Positions 8,018-14,834 of a stretch of 34,784 nucleotides of DNA are shown here, piece after piece. This DNA is from Pseudonocardia humida (lineage in GTDB: Bacteria; Actinomycetota; Actinomycetes; Mycobacteriales; Pseudonocardiaceae): assembly GCF_023898865.1 (NCBI RefSeq), contig NZ_JAGSOV010000075.1:1-34784 (forward strand), in the 5' to 3' direction. The notes beneath the pieces were generated by a model. That model was given only the letters and a program-made list of their open reading frames with translations, ran no database searches and was not told where the DNA came from. Each line of letters begins with the position of its first letter. The stretch's first letter is position 1. The translations under genes were made by a program, and so were the position numbers.

Positions 8018-8714
8018 CCGATCGAGCCTAGGTCAGCTCGACGCCGACCTGGTCGACTGCCGCGCCTGCCCCCGGTTGGTGCAGTGGCGGGAGAAGGTGG
8101 CGGCGGAGAAGCGCGCGGCCTACCGGCACGAGGAGTACTGGGGCCGGCCGGTGCCCGGCATCGGGCCGCCGGACGCGAGGCTGCTGGTCGTCGGGCTGGC
8201 CCCGGCCGCGCACGGCGGCAACCGGACCGGGCGGATGTTCACCGGCGACCGCTCCGGCGACGTGCTCTACGCCGCGCTGCACGCCGTCGGCCTGGCCAAC
8301 CAGCCCACGTCGGTGCGCAAGGGCGACGGGCTGGCGCTGCGCGACACCCGGATCACCGCGCCGGTGCACTGCGCCCCGCCGGACAACAAGCCGACCCCGC
8401 AGGAGCGCGACACGTGCTCGCGGTGGCTGCGCGCCGAGCTGGCGCTGCTCGTGCCGCGGGCCGTGGTCGTGCTCGGCGGGTGGGGGTGGCAGGCGCTGCT
8501 GCCGGTGCTCGACGACGCCGGGTGGGCGGTGCCCCGCCCGCGGCCGCGGTTCGGCCACGGCGTGCGGGTCGACCTCGACGGCGCCCGGGGCCCGCTCGCG
8601 GTCTTCGGCTGCTACCACGTGAGCCAGCAGAACACCTTCACGGGACGGTTGACACCCGCCATGCTGGAGCAGGTCCTGCGGACGGCGGCCGAGGCGGCCG
8701 GCATCCTCCGCTGA
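7980..8714 (+). CDS. Uracil-DNA glycosylase, family 5 (UdgB-like, Fe-S)
   Basis: About 244 residues. It removes uracil or deaminated bases from DNA, and a broad-specificity base-excision enzyme is common in GC-rich actinobacteria. The family signature GLAPAAHGGNRTGRMFTGDRSGD is present, with Cys residues in DCRACPRL, VHCAPPDNKP and RDTCSRWL suited to a 4Fe-4S cluster. The C-terminal catalytic-loop-like motif is CYHVSQQNTFTGRLT. The start is uncertain: GTG 7980 is the nearest in-frame canonical start, but the conserved domain begins only at about 8034, and the first 20 residues are Ser/Gly-rich. The gene therefore overlaps the peptidase 5' end. The stop codon is part of an 18-bp tandem repeat. 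Confidence 0.92.
   Translation: MSDSGSSSGSSLTRSSLGQLDADLVDCRACPRLVQWREKVAAEKRAAYRHEEYWGRPVPGIGPPDARLLVVGLAPAAHGGNRTGRMFTGDRSGDVLYAALHAVGLANQPTSVRKGDGLALRDTRITAPVHCAPPDNKPTPQERDTCSRWLRAELALLVPRAVVVLGGWGWQALLPVLDDAGWAVPRPRPRFGHGVRVDLDGARGPLAVFGCYHVSQQNTFTGRLTPAMLEQVLRTAAEAAGILR
8025..8030 (-). promoter_or_regulatory. Candidate -10 element (TAGGCT) of the S10 peptidase gene
   Basis: Read on the minus strand, TAGGCT is followed by 7 bases and the GTG start at 8017. This fits leaderless transcription. The element lies inside or at the very start of the divergent glycosylase reading frame. Confidence 0.45.
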
Positions 8715-8778
8715 ATCGTCGCCGCCGGCTGAATCGTCGCCGCCGGCTGAATCGTCGCTGCCGTCTGAATCGTCACAG
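8711..8778. repeat. 18-bp tandem repeat, about 3.7 copies
   Basis: The unit CTGAATCGTCGCCGCCGG occurs at 8711-8728 and 8729-8746 (identical), at 8747-8764 (two changes) and partly at 8765-8778. The glycosylase TGA stop lies in the first unit. The period is divisible by three, so TGA recurs in the same frame at 8712, 8730, 8748 and 8766. Confidence 0.95.
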
Positions 8779-8832
8779 ACCTCACCCCCGAGAGGGAGGT
8801 GGGCAAGCCCCGGAAGTGGGAACATAAGGGAC

Positions 8833-10272
8833 ATGGCGAGCAACGCGAGGATCGTCGTGGTCGGCGGCGGCTACGTCGGCATGTACACGGCGCTGCGGCT
8901 GCAGAAGCGGCTGCGTCGCGGCGAGGCCGAGGTCACCGTGATCGACCCCCAGTCGCACATGACCTACCAACCCTTCCTCCCCGAGGCGGCGGCCGGCTCC
9001 ATCGAGCCGCGCCACGTGGTGGTGCCGCTGCGCAAGGTGCTGCGCAAGTGCCAGCACCTCACCGGCCGGGTCTCCGCGATCAGCCACGCCCGCCGCGAGG
9101 TCACGGTCGAGCTGAGCGCCGGGCGCACCACCACCGTCGGCTACGACTACCTGGTCGTCGCCCCGGGTTCGGTGGCCCGCACGCTGCCGATCCCCGGCCT
9201 GGCCGAGCACGGCATCGCGTTCAAGACCGTCGGCGAGGCCATCTACCTGCGCAACCACGTGCTGTCCCGGCTCGACGCCGCGGCCACCACCCTCGACCCG
9301 GCGCTGCGCAGGCGGCTGTTGACCTTCCTGGTCGTCGGCGGCGGCTACGCCGGCATCGAGGCGCTCGCCGAGCTGGCCGACATGGCCCGCTACGCGAGCC
9401 GCTACTACGACACCATCAACCGCGAGGACATCCGCTGGGTGCTGGTCGAGGCGGCCAACCGGATCATGCCCGAGGTGGGCCCGAAGATGGGCCGCTACAC
9501 CGTCGAGCGGCTGCTCGACGCCAACATCGAGGTCAACCTGGACACCCGGGTGAAGACGATGGAGGGCGGCCACGTCGAGCTCGACGACGGCCAGGCCTTC
9601 GACACCGACACCATCATCTGGACCGCGGGCGTCAAGCCCAACCCCATGCTGGAGAGCACCGACCTGCCCCGCGACTCCCGCGGCCGCGTCGAGTGCGGCG
9701 CCGACCTGCAGGTCGTCGGGATGCCCGAGGTGTTCAGCGCGGGCGACTGCGCCTCGGTGCCCGACCTGTCCAAGGACGACCCGGAGGCCCGCACCAGCCC
9801 CTCGGCCCAGCACGCCGTGCGCCAGGCCAAGGTGCTGGCCGACAACGTCGTCGCCCGGCTGCGCGACAAGCCGCTGACGGACTACAAGCACAGCTACGCG
9901 GGCTCGGTGGCCAGCCTGGGGCTCTACAAGGGCGTCGCCGAGATCTACGGCATCAAGCTGCGCGGCATCGTGGCCTGGTTCATGCACCGCACCTACCACG
10001 TGAGCCGGATGCCCACCTGGAACCGGCGCGTCCGGATCGTCGTCGACTGGACCTCGGCGCTGTTCTTCGGCCGCGAGGTCGTGGCGCTGGGCCAGATCAA
10101 CGACCCCCGCGCCGACTTCGACCGGGTGGCCCGCAACCGCCCGCCGGTGGACGCCGGGTCGGGGTCGCCGGTGGGCCCGGGCCCCGACACCGACCCGCGC
10201 CCGGTCGGGGGTACCCCGGAGCGGCGCGAGGTCGAGGCGACCACCGAGTCCACCCCCAGCCGGACGGCCTGA
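8833..10272 (+). CDS. ndh: Type II NADH dehydrogenase (NDH-2)
   Basis: A 479-residue single-subunit, non-proton-pumping NADH:quinone oxidoreductase that works on the inner face of the membrane. The FAD-binding dinucleotide fold is at the N-terminus (VVVGGGYVGMYTAL). The NADH-binding fold is at about 165-180 (FLVVGGGYAGIEALAEL). The second FAD-contact motif is in VFSAGDCASVPD. C-terminal amphipathic segments (GIVAWFMHRTYHV, WTSALFFGREVV) fit membrane association. The ATG at 8833 has a weak AAGGGAC upstream. The last 50 residues are a Pro/Gly/Asp-rich tail with no known role. It appears monocistronic, with a strong hairpin 17 bp after the stop. Confidence 0.95.
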   Translation: MASNARIVVVGGGYVGMYTALRLQKRLRRGEAEVTVIDPQSHMTYQPFLPEAAAGSIEPRHVVVPLRKVLRKCQHLTGRVSAISHARREVTVELSAGRTTTVGYDYLVVAPGSVARTLPIPGLAEHGIAFKTVGEAIYLRNHVLSRLDAAATTLDPALRRRLLTFLVVGGGYAGIEALAELADMARYASRYYDTINREDIRWVLVEAANRIMPEVGPKMGRYTVERLLDANIEVNLDTRVKTMEGGHVELDDGQAFDTDTIIWTAGVKPNPMLESTDLPRDSRGRVECGADLQVVGMPEVFSAGDCASVPDLSKDDPEARTSPSAQHAVRQAKVLADNVVARLRDKPLTDYKHSYAGSVASLGLYKGVAEIYGIKLRGIVAWFMHRTYHVSRMPTWNRRVRIVVDWTSALFFGREVVALGQINDPRADFDRVARNRPPVDAGSGSPVGPGPDTDPRPVGGTPERREVEATTESTPSRTA

Positions 10273-10289
10273 CGGCCCGTTCCGCGCTC

Positions 10290-10324
10290 ACGCCGGCGAG
10301 CCGCCCGACGGGGCTCGCCGGCGT
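10290..10324 (+). terminator. Hairpin downstream of ndh
   Basis: A perfect 13-bp inverted repeat (ACGCCGGCGAGCC and its complement) with a 9-base loop starts 17 bp after the ndh stop. No U tract follows, which is usual for actinobacterial terminators. Confidence 0.75.
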
Positions 10325-10551
10325 CGGCGGCGTCCATGGGCGGCCGGCCCGGGCCGGCCGGGCAGCGTCCGAGCCGGACGTCACCGACCGTGATGTCGGG
10401 TCGGCCACCGTGTGCCTCACGGTCGTCCTCCCGGGGTAGCGACCGGGGTCCGGCCCGCGTTATTGTCGCGCTGGGCATCGGGCCAAGTCGGCGGTCTCCC
10501 GCCAACGGGTTATCCGGCCGCCGGGCCGCGGTATTTGTACGCTGTTGCCGC

Positions 10552-10625
10552 GCCCCCGTAGCCCAACCGGCAGAGGCAGGCCCCTTAAAAGGGTCCCAGT
10601 GTGGGTTCGACTCCCACCGGGGGCA
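10552..10625 (+). tRNA. tRNA with anticodon UAA, short variable loop (Leu-UUA by anticodon)
   Basis: A 74-nt cloverleaf. The acceptor stem is GCCCCCG/CGGGGGC (7 perfect pairs). U8, A14 and A15 are present, and G18G19 lie in the D loop. The D stem is GCC/GGC with an extra A. The anticodon stem is GGCCC/GGGUC around loop CUUAAAA, which puts U33 before UAA (10586-10588) and gives A36A37A38. The variable loop is only CCAGU. The T arm is GUGGG-UUCGACU-CCCAC, the discriminator is A73, and CCA is not encoded. By anticodon it reads UUA (leucine), but bacterial tRNA-Leu normally has a long variable arm, so the charged amino acid is uncertain. Tertiary-contact bases are intact, which argues against a pseudogene. 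Confidence 0.9.
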
Positions 10626-10969
10626 CACGCGGCGTGTCGTGGCGCTTCGCCGGGGCTCCGGGCGGTCGGGAATCGTCGCCGATCGCTCCCGGGGATGTCT
10701 CGTCGATCGCGTTCCGGGTGTCCGGCCCGACGTTTCCGGTTTCGGTTCCACGATAATCCCCGGCTGCGCGGTACGACGTTTATCGACGTCGTCGATCAAG
10801 AGGATTCCCAGGTCGTGGGCCTGGCGCCCCGCTCCGCGAGCAACGCGTCAAAGGTTGTTCGCCCGCCGTCCGCTCGTCGCCGGTGGGAGCGGTCTCGTGG
10901 GACGACGGTCGCCGTCCGCGTTCGGGCGGTGCGCGGCGGGGTGGGCATCGGGCCTTCGCGGGTGGACCC
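10626..10969. other. 344-bp gene-free stretch after the tRNA
   Basis: No convincing gene is seen on either strand. A 7-bp stem with a 6-base loop at 10773-10792 (ACGACGT/ACGTCGT) could act as a terminator for the tRNA transcript. Composition is slightly richer in A/T (for example near 10750-10785) than the coding sequence around it. I find no second copy of the tRNA 3' end in this window, so there is no evidence of an integrated element. Confidence 0.5.
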
Positions 10970-11368
10970 TCAGCCGACGATCTCGTGCCAGCGCCGGCGG
11001 CGCACGGCGGCCAGGTGCTCCTCGGCGACGAGCGTGTCGGGGTGCGTGGCGCCCAGCGTCCGCGCCCGCCCCTCCACCACGGCCTGGTACTCCCGCTCGG
11101 CCTCGGTCAGGCGGTCGGCCAGCCGGTAGGCGAACGCCAGGCGCTGCCGGGCCTCGAGGGTCTGCTCGTCCTCGCCGCCCAGGGTGGCCCGCAGCCCGTT
11201 CCGCAGCTCCTCGAGCTGCGTGCTCGCGTCGTCGTAGCGGCGGGCCCGCCGGTAGAGCGTGGCCAGGGTGCTGCGCGCGGCCAGGGTGTCGGGGTGGTTC
11301 TCGCCCAGCCCGGCCAGGGCCCGGGCCAGCACGTGCTCGCAGTCGGTGACGGTGGCGGACGGGTCCAC
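10970..11368 (-). CDS. Small tetratricopeptide-repeat protein
   Basis: About 132 residues made almost entirely of TPR helices. Three repeats are recognisable by NHPDTLAARSTLATLYRRARRYDDA, DEQTLEARQRLAFAYRLADRLTEA and THPDTLVAEEHLAAV, the TPR_10/TPR_12 type typical of the C-terminus of NB-ARC/NLR-like actinobacterial regulators. Here the repeats stand alone with no ATPase or effector domain. The GTG at 11368 is chosen for its GAGGAG five bases upstream; another GTG at 11407 would add 13 residues without a ribosome site. It probably serves as a protein-protein scaffold. The partner is unknown, and it may be a remnant of a larger STAND protein. Confidence 0.8.
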   Translation of the reverse strand: MDPSATVTDCEHVLARALAGLGENHPDTLAARSTLATLYRRARRYDDASTQLEELRNGLRATLGGEDEQTLEARQRLAFAYRLADRLTEAEREYQAVVEGRARTLGATHPDTLVAEEHLAAVRRRRWHEIVG

Positions 11369-11570
11369 GGGTGCTCCTCGCGTCGAACGGGGCGTTATGT
11401 CCGGCACACGGAGGCAGGAGCACGGCAGTTCAGACCAACATCATGATGACGCCGAGTGACGGAGCGGCGCGCCGGGACCTGGTCTATGGCACGGGTCACG
11501 CTCGTCCGGTCGGCGATCGCCCGAACCCGGCGCCGGCTCGGCCGCGGTCATGCGCGAGGCCGGATCCACC

Positions 11571-12053
11571 TCAGTCCGCGTCGACGTCGACGTCGTCGAG
11601 CGCGGCCAGCATCTGCCCGAGCACGCGCACGCAGGCCCGCACCTCGGCGGCGGTCAGGTCGCCGCCGACCTTGCGCAGCAGGTCGTGCTCCCGGCTGGTG
11701 ACGGCGTCGATGGTCGCCCGGCCCGCCTCGGTCAGGCTGGCCAGCCGCGAGCGGCGGTGGGCCGGGTTGTCGACCATCTCGACCTGCCCGGCGGCCACGG
11801 CCTCGTTCACCATCCGCTGCACGAACTGCCGGCTCAGCGACTGCGCCCGGCCCATCTGCGGGACCGTCATCGGCCCGTTGCGGGACAGCAGGTCGAGCAC
11901 GGCGCGCACGCCCACCGAGACGCCCGAGACCGGGGCGTCGCGCTCGACGGCGCGCAGCACGCGCCGGTAGAGCGGTCCGACGACCAGGTAGACCTCGGCG
12001 AGGCGGTCGGCGAGCGCGTCGGGGTCCAGCGGGGCGTCGGCCATGGCGCACAT
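11571..12053 (-). CDS. MarR-family transcriptional regulator
   Basis: A 160-residue winged-helix dimer. The recognition region MTVPQMGRAQSLSRQFVQRMVNEAVAAGQVEMVDNPAHRRSRLASLTEAGRA holds the helix-turn-helix and the DxRxxR-like wing (here NPAHRRSR). Helices at both ends would form the dimer interface. The start could be ATG 12053 or the internal ATG 12044 (MADAPLD). The gene is divergent from an alpha/beta hydrolase with only 49 bp between the start codons. Two palindromes sit at those starts, so it likely represses both genes and responds to a ligand related to the hydrolase substrate; that is inferred. Confidence 0.93.
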   Translation of the reverse strand: MCAMADAPLDPDALADRLAEVYLVVGPLYRRVLRAVERDAPVSGVSVGVRAVLDLLSRNGPMTVPQMGRAQSLSRQFVQRMVNEAVAAGQVEMVDNPAHRRSRLASLTEAGRATIDAVTSREHDLLRKVGGDLTAAEVRACVRVLGQMLAALDDVDVDAD

Positions 12054-12054
12054 C

Positions 12055-12073
12055 TTGGCACCTGGGTTGTCAA
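12055..12073. promoter_or_regulatory. Candidate MarR operator O1
   Basis: TTGGCACCTGGGTTGTCAA is an imperfect inverted repeat (arms TTGGCA/TGTCAA, one mismatch). It lies immediately upstream of the marR-type start codon. It shares CACCTGGGTTGTCA with O2 (13 of 14 bases), and the two are 31 bp apart, about three helical turns. Confidence 0.6.
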
Positions 12074-12085
12074 TCGTGTGGCGCT

Positions 12086-12104
12086 ATGACACCTTGGTTG
12101 TCAT
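12086..12104. promoter_or_regulatory. Candidate MarR operator O2
   Basis: ATGACACCTTGGTTGTCAT is an inverted repeat with perfect 6-bp outer arms ATGACA/TGTCAT plus an inner C/G pair. It covers the first two bases of the hydrolase ATG, so a bound dimer would block transcription or translation start of the hydrolase. Confidence 0.6.
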
Positions 12105-12945
12105 GAGTACCTCGGAGCTGAGCCGGGTCGAGATCCCCGACGGGCACCTCGCGTACCGCGACACCGGGGCCGGCGTGCCCGTCGTGCTGCTCCACGGCGG
12201 CACCCTCGACCACCGGATGTGGGACGGGCAGGTCGGTCCGCTCGTGGCGGCGGGCCACCGGGTGATCGCCGTCGACGCGCGCGGGCACGGCGCCTCGTCC
12301 ACCGCCACCGCGCCCTTCCGCCACTGCGACGACGTGGCCGTGCTGCTGCGGGCGCTCGACACCGGCCCGGCCGTGCTGGTCGGGGTGTCGATGGGCGCCT
12401 CCACCGTCCTCGACGTCGCGCTGGAGCACCCCGAGCTGGCCAGGGCGCTGGTCATCAGCGGGGCCGGCACCAGCGAACCCGACTTCCGCGACCCGTGGAT
12501 CCTGCGCATGCAGGCCGACTGGCGGCGCGCCGCGGAGGCCGCCGACGCCGAGGCGTGGATCGAGACCTTCCTGCGGCTGGGCGCCGGACCGCACCGCGAC
12601 GTGGTCGCCGCCGACCCGGAGGTGATGGCCCGCACCAGGGCCATGGCCCTGGACACCATCACCGCGCACGTCCCGACCGGGCCCGACGGCCGCCCCACCG
12701 CGCCCGCACCGCCCACCCCGGTCGCCCGGACCTGGGAGCGGCTGCCCGGGGTGACCGCCCCGCTGCTGGCGATCATCGGCGGCATCGACTCCGACGACCA
12801 CATCGCGATGGCCGAGCGCGCCGCCGGGCTCGTCGCACACGGCCGCACGGCGACGGTGGGCGGGACCGCGCACTACCCGAACATGGAGCGCCCCGACCTG
12901 TTCGACGCGATCCTGCTGCGGTTCCTCGCCGAGCACGCCCGCTGA
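12103..12945 (+). CDS. Alpha/beta hydrolase
   Basis: A 280-residue cytoplasmic hydrolase of the alpha/beta fold. The oxyanion motif is LLHGGTLDHRMW, the nucleophile elbow is LVGVSMGAS, the acid is probably the Asp in IIGGIDSDDH, and the histidine is in GTAHYPNMERP. These fit an esterase, haloperoxidase-like or C-C hydrolase role; the substrate cannot be read from sequence. The ATG at 12103 is embedded in operator O2, with no ribosome site, so the message is probably leaderless or nearly so. The in-frame sequence upstream runs through the promoter and is rejected. It is regulated, by inference, by the divergent MarR protein. Confidence 0.93.
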   Translation: MSTSELSRVEIPDGHLAYRDTGAGVPVVLLHGGTLDHRMWDGQVGPLVAAGHRVIAVDARGHGASSTATAPFRHCDDVAVLLRALDTGPAVLVGVSMGASTVLDVALEHPELARALVISGAGTSEPDFRDPWILRMQADWRRAAEAADAEAWIETFLRLGAGPHRDVVAADPEVMARTRAMALDTITAHVPTGPDGRPTAPAPPTPVARTWERLPGVTAPLLAIIGGIDSDDHIAMAERAAGLVAHGRTATVGGTAHYPNMERPDLFDAILLRFLAEHAR

Positions 12946-12961
12946 GGGGCCGGGTACGGGG

Positions 12962-14206
12962 TCAGGTGCGCCGCTGGACGCCGGCGTACCCGTCCCGGTC
13001 GACGCCGTCGGTCCAGGCCGCGGCCGAGGTCGGGTCGGGGATGTCCGCCGGCACCGGCAGCCCGAACCGCCGGTGCGTGCCGTCGCGGTCGGGGGAGCCG
13101 TTCTCGCAGACCAGCAGCCGGGCCGCGGCGCCGTGGATGCCTGCGGGCAGCTCGTAGAGGCGCAGCTCGCGCCCGGGGTTGCCGGGGTCCGGCTCGGCCG
13201 CGCCGACCTGGGGGAGCCCGGCCTCGGCGGCGAACCGGTCCCAGCCGCGCCGCTCCACGGCGCAGCGGCGCAGGTCGGCGTCGGGCTCGGCGAGGATCCG
13301 GGACACCTCCCAGCCGTCGCCCTCGACCAGGTCGGCGGGCACCGGGGTGCCCCGCCAGGCGTGCACCTCGACGCCGTCGGCGTAGGCCATCGCCGGGCCG
13401 TCGGCGGCGTGCGGTGCGCCGAGCCGGTCGTGGCGCAGCACGGTGGGCCGCTCGGTGAGGACGACGGCGTCCGGGAGCGGCCACCACCAGCCCGTGCGGC
13501 GCACCGCGTCGTCCAGCGCGGCGAGGCGCTCGGGCACCGCCACCCCGGCGGCGGCGAAGGCCTGCCGGTGGCGGGCCAGCAGGTACGCCTCCGCCCACGG
13601 GTCGACCGCCTCGGCGAGCCGGGCGCGCACCGGGTCGGCCGCCGGCTCGCGCAGCCGCCCGGCCAGGTGCGCGCGCAGCGGGCCGGAGAAGCCGCGCCAC
13701 AGCCGTCCGCCGAGCCGCTCGCCGTCGAACTCGGCGCCCAGCCGCTCCCACAGCAGCTCGGCGCGGCCGTGGCCGAGCTCGCGGCGCAGCCGGGACCGCA
13801 GGCTGCGCCACAGCTCGCCGGCGGCGTCGGGCCCGGTGGGCCGGCCGGGGCGTCCGCTCGCGGCGCCGTCCCACTGCAGGTGCAGCTCGTCGAGGATGCG
13901 CCGGGCGGCGCCCGGCCCCGCCCAGCGCGCCAACGCGTCGGGCGCGACCGGCCGGCCGCCGAGCGCGGCGGTGGCCACGGCCCCGCCCAGCGGCGAGCTC
14001 ATCCACAGCGTGCGCTGCGGCGGCGGGAGGCCGGCCGTGGCGTAGGCGGCGTGCACGGCGCCCTCGGCCGCGGGCCGGTCGCAGCGCGCCGTCGAGCGGG
14101 CGACCTCGAGCCACCCGACCCGTTCGGCGGCGCAGTCGGCGAGCTGCCGCTCGGTGAGCTCGATGCCGGGCCCCGGGGTCGGCGTGCGCTGCCCGGTGGT
14201 CCTCAG
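12962..14206 (-). CDS. DUF6745-like protein, apparent CTG start
   Basis: About 414 residues, function unknown. I recognise the DUF6745-type pattern: a WLEVARSTARCDRPAAEGAV start, PPPQRTLWMSSPLGGAVA, a Trp/Arg-rich middle, then AYADGVEVHAWRGTPVP, CAVERRGWDRFAAEAGL, and the end RRFGLPVPADIPDP. No catalytic motif is evident. No ATG, GTG or TTG occurs in frame near the expected N-terminus. The best start is CTG at 14206, which overlaps the TGA of the upstream 130-aa gene as CTGA, the same geometry as an ATGA coupling. Initiation at this CTG would put the conserved WLEV at residue 32. The next GTG (in GAVHAAY) would cut into the domain. It is coupled to the 130-aa gene. Confidence 0.75.
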   Translation of the reverse strand: MRTTGQRTPTPGPGIELTERQLADCAAERVGWLEVARSTARCDRPAAEGAVHAAYATAGLPPPQRTLWMSSPLGGAVATAALGGRPVAPDALARWAGPGAARRILDELHLQWDGAASGRPGRPTGPDAAGELWRSLRSRLRRELGHGRAELLWERLGAEFDGERLGGRLWRGFSGPLRAHLAGRLREPAADPVRARLAEAVDPWAEAYLLARHRQAFAAAGVAVPERLAALDDAVRRTGWWWPLPDAVVLTERPTVLRHDRLGAPHAADGPAMAYADGVEVHAWRGTPVPADLVEGDGWEVSRILAEPDADLRRCAVERRGWDRFAAEAGLPQVGAAEPDPGNPGRELRLYELPAGIHGAAARLLVCENGSPDRDGTHRRFGLPVPADIPDPTSAAAWTDGVDRDGYAGVQRRT

Positions 14207-14595
14207 TCGGCGACCCGCCGGACGACGTCGGCCCGCTCGCGCTGGCGACGGATCTCGTACGTGCCCGGGCCGAAGGCGTTGGCCCCGTGCTCCTCGCTGT
14301 GCACGAGGTAGGCCGTGGCCCCGACCGGCACCGTCAGCACGCCCAGCACCGGCCCCGACGGGCCGGGGTCGCGGACGTCGAAGCGGCAGGCCGGACCGTC
14401 GCAGGACAGCAGGGTGTGGGAGTCGGGCACGAGGTCGACCCCGCCGGGCGGCACCGGCGTCGTCGCGGGCGCGGCGAGCGGGCGCGGCAGCGCGATCAGG
14501 TCGCCCTGGCACTGCGCGCCGCTGATCACCGGCACGTCGAGCGCGTCGACGACCTCGACGCCCGGGCGGTCCAGGACGGCGGCGAGAGTGGTCAT
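14203..14595 (-). CDS. Conserved hypothetical protein, 130 aa
   Basis: I do not recognise a named family. The protein has a hydrophilic beta-rich look with Cys residues in GAQCQGD and LSCDGPACRFD, and ends in a basic helix RRQRERADVVRRVAD. No signal peptide or membrane helix is seen. The ATG at 14595 is preceded by GGAAGGAA, a good ribosome site. It overlaps the DUF6745-like gene by 4 bases, so the two products are probably made in fixed ratio and may act together. The three Cys could bind a metal, but spacing gives no firm ligand set. Confidence 0.8.
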   Translation of the reverse strand: MTTLAAVLDRPGVEVVDALDVPVISGAQCQGDLIALPRPLAAPATTPVPPGGVDLVPDSHTLLSCDGPACRFDVRDPGPSGPVLGVLTVPVGATAYLVHSEEHGANAFGPGTYEIRRQRERADVVRRVAD

Positions 14596-14701
14596 GGGGG
14601 TTCCTTCCGGTGGGGCGCGCGGCGACGACCACCGGCTGCAGCGTTCGGCGGAACATCCATCGCCCGGTCGGAGCTGGCTCGGCGGGGGAGCGGTCGCCTG
14701 G

Positions 14702-14731
14702 ATGATCGGCGCGCGGCGCGACCGGTGTCAA
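14702..14731 (-). promoter_or_regulatory. Candidate sigma-70-type promoter of the 130-aa/DUF6745 pair
   Basis: On the minus strand a perfect TTGACA (14731-14726) is followed after 18 bases by GATCAT (14707-14702). This would give a transcript start near 14695 and a leader of about 100 bases before the ATG at 14595. Confidence 0.35.
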
Positions 14732-14834
14732 CGGACCCGGCAGGTTCCGGCCACCTCGGGCGGTCCGATGTAGACCCGGTCCGGGGCTCGGTAGGTCCCA
14801 TCGGGCGGGCCGACACCGGACGGTCGGCCGCCGG

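Noticed and set aside
8711..8778. CRISPR-like repeat
   Set aside because: The repeats are directly adjacent with no spacers, and no cas gene is present.
10552..10969. tRNA-borne attachment site with an integrated element
   Set aside because: I find no integrase, no direct repeat of the tRNA 3' end and no change in gene style downstream within the window.
10336..11349. Open frame on the plus strand that reads through the tRNA
   Set aside because: Translation through a tRNA gene gives a familiar spurious peptide; the tRNA structure is complete and there is no domain.
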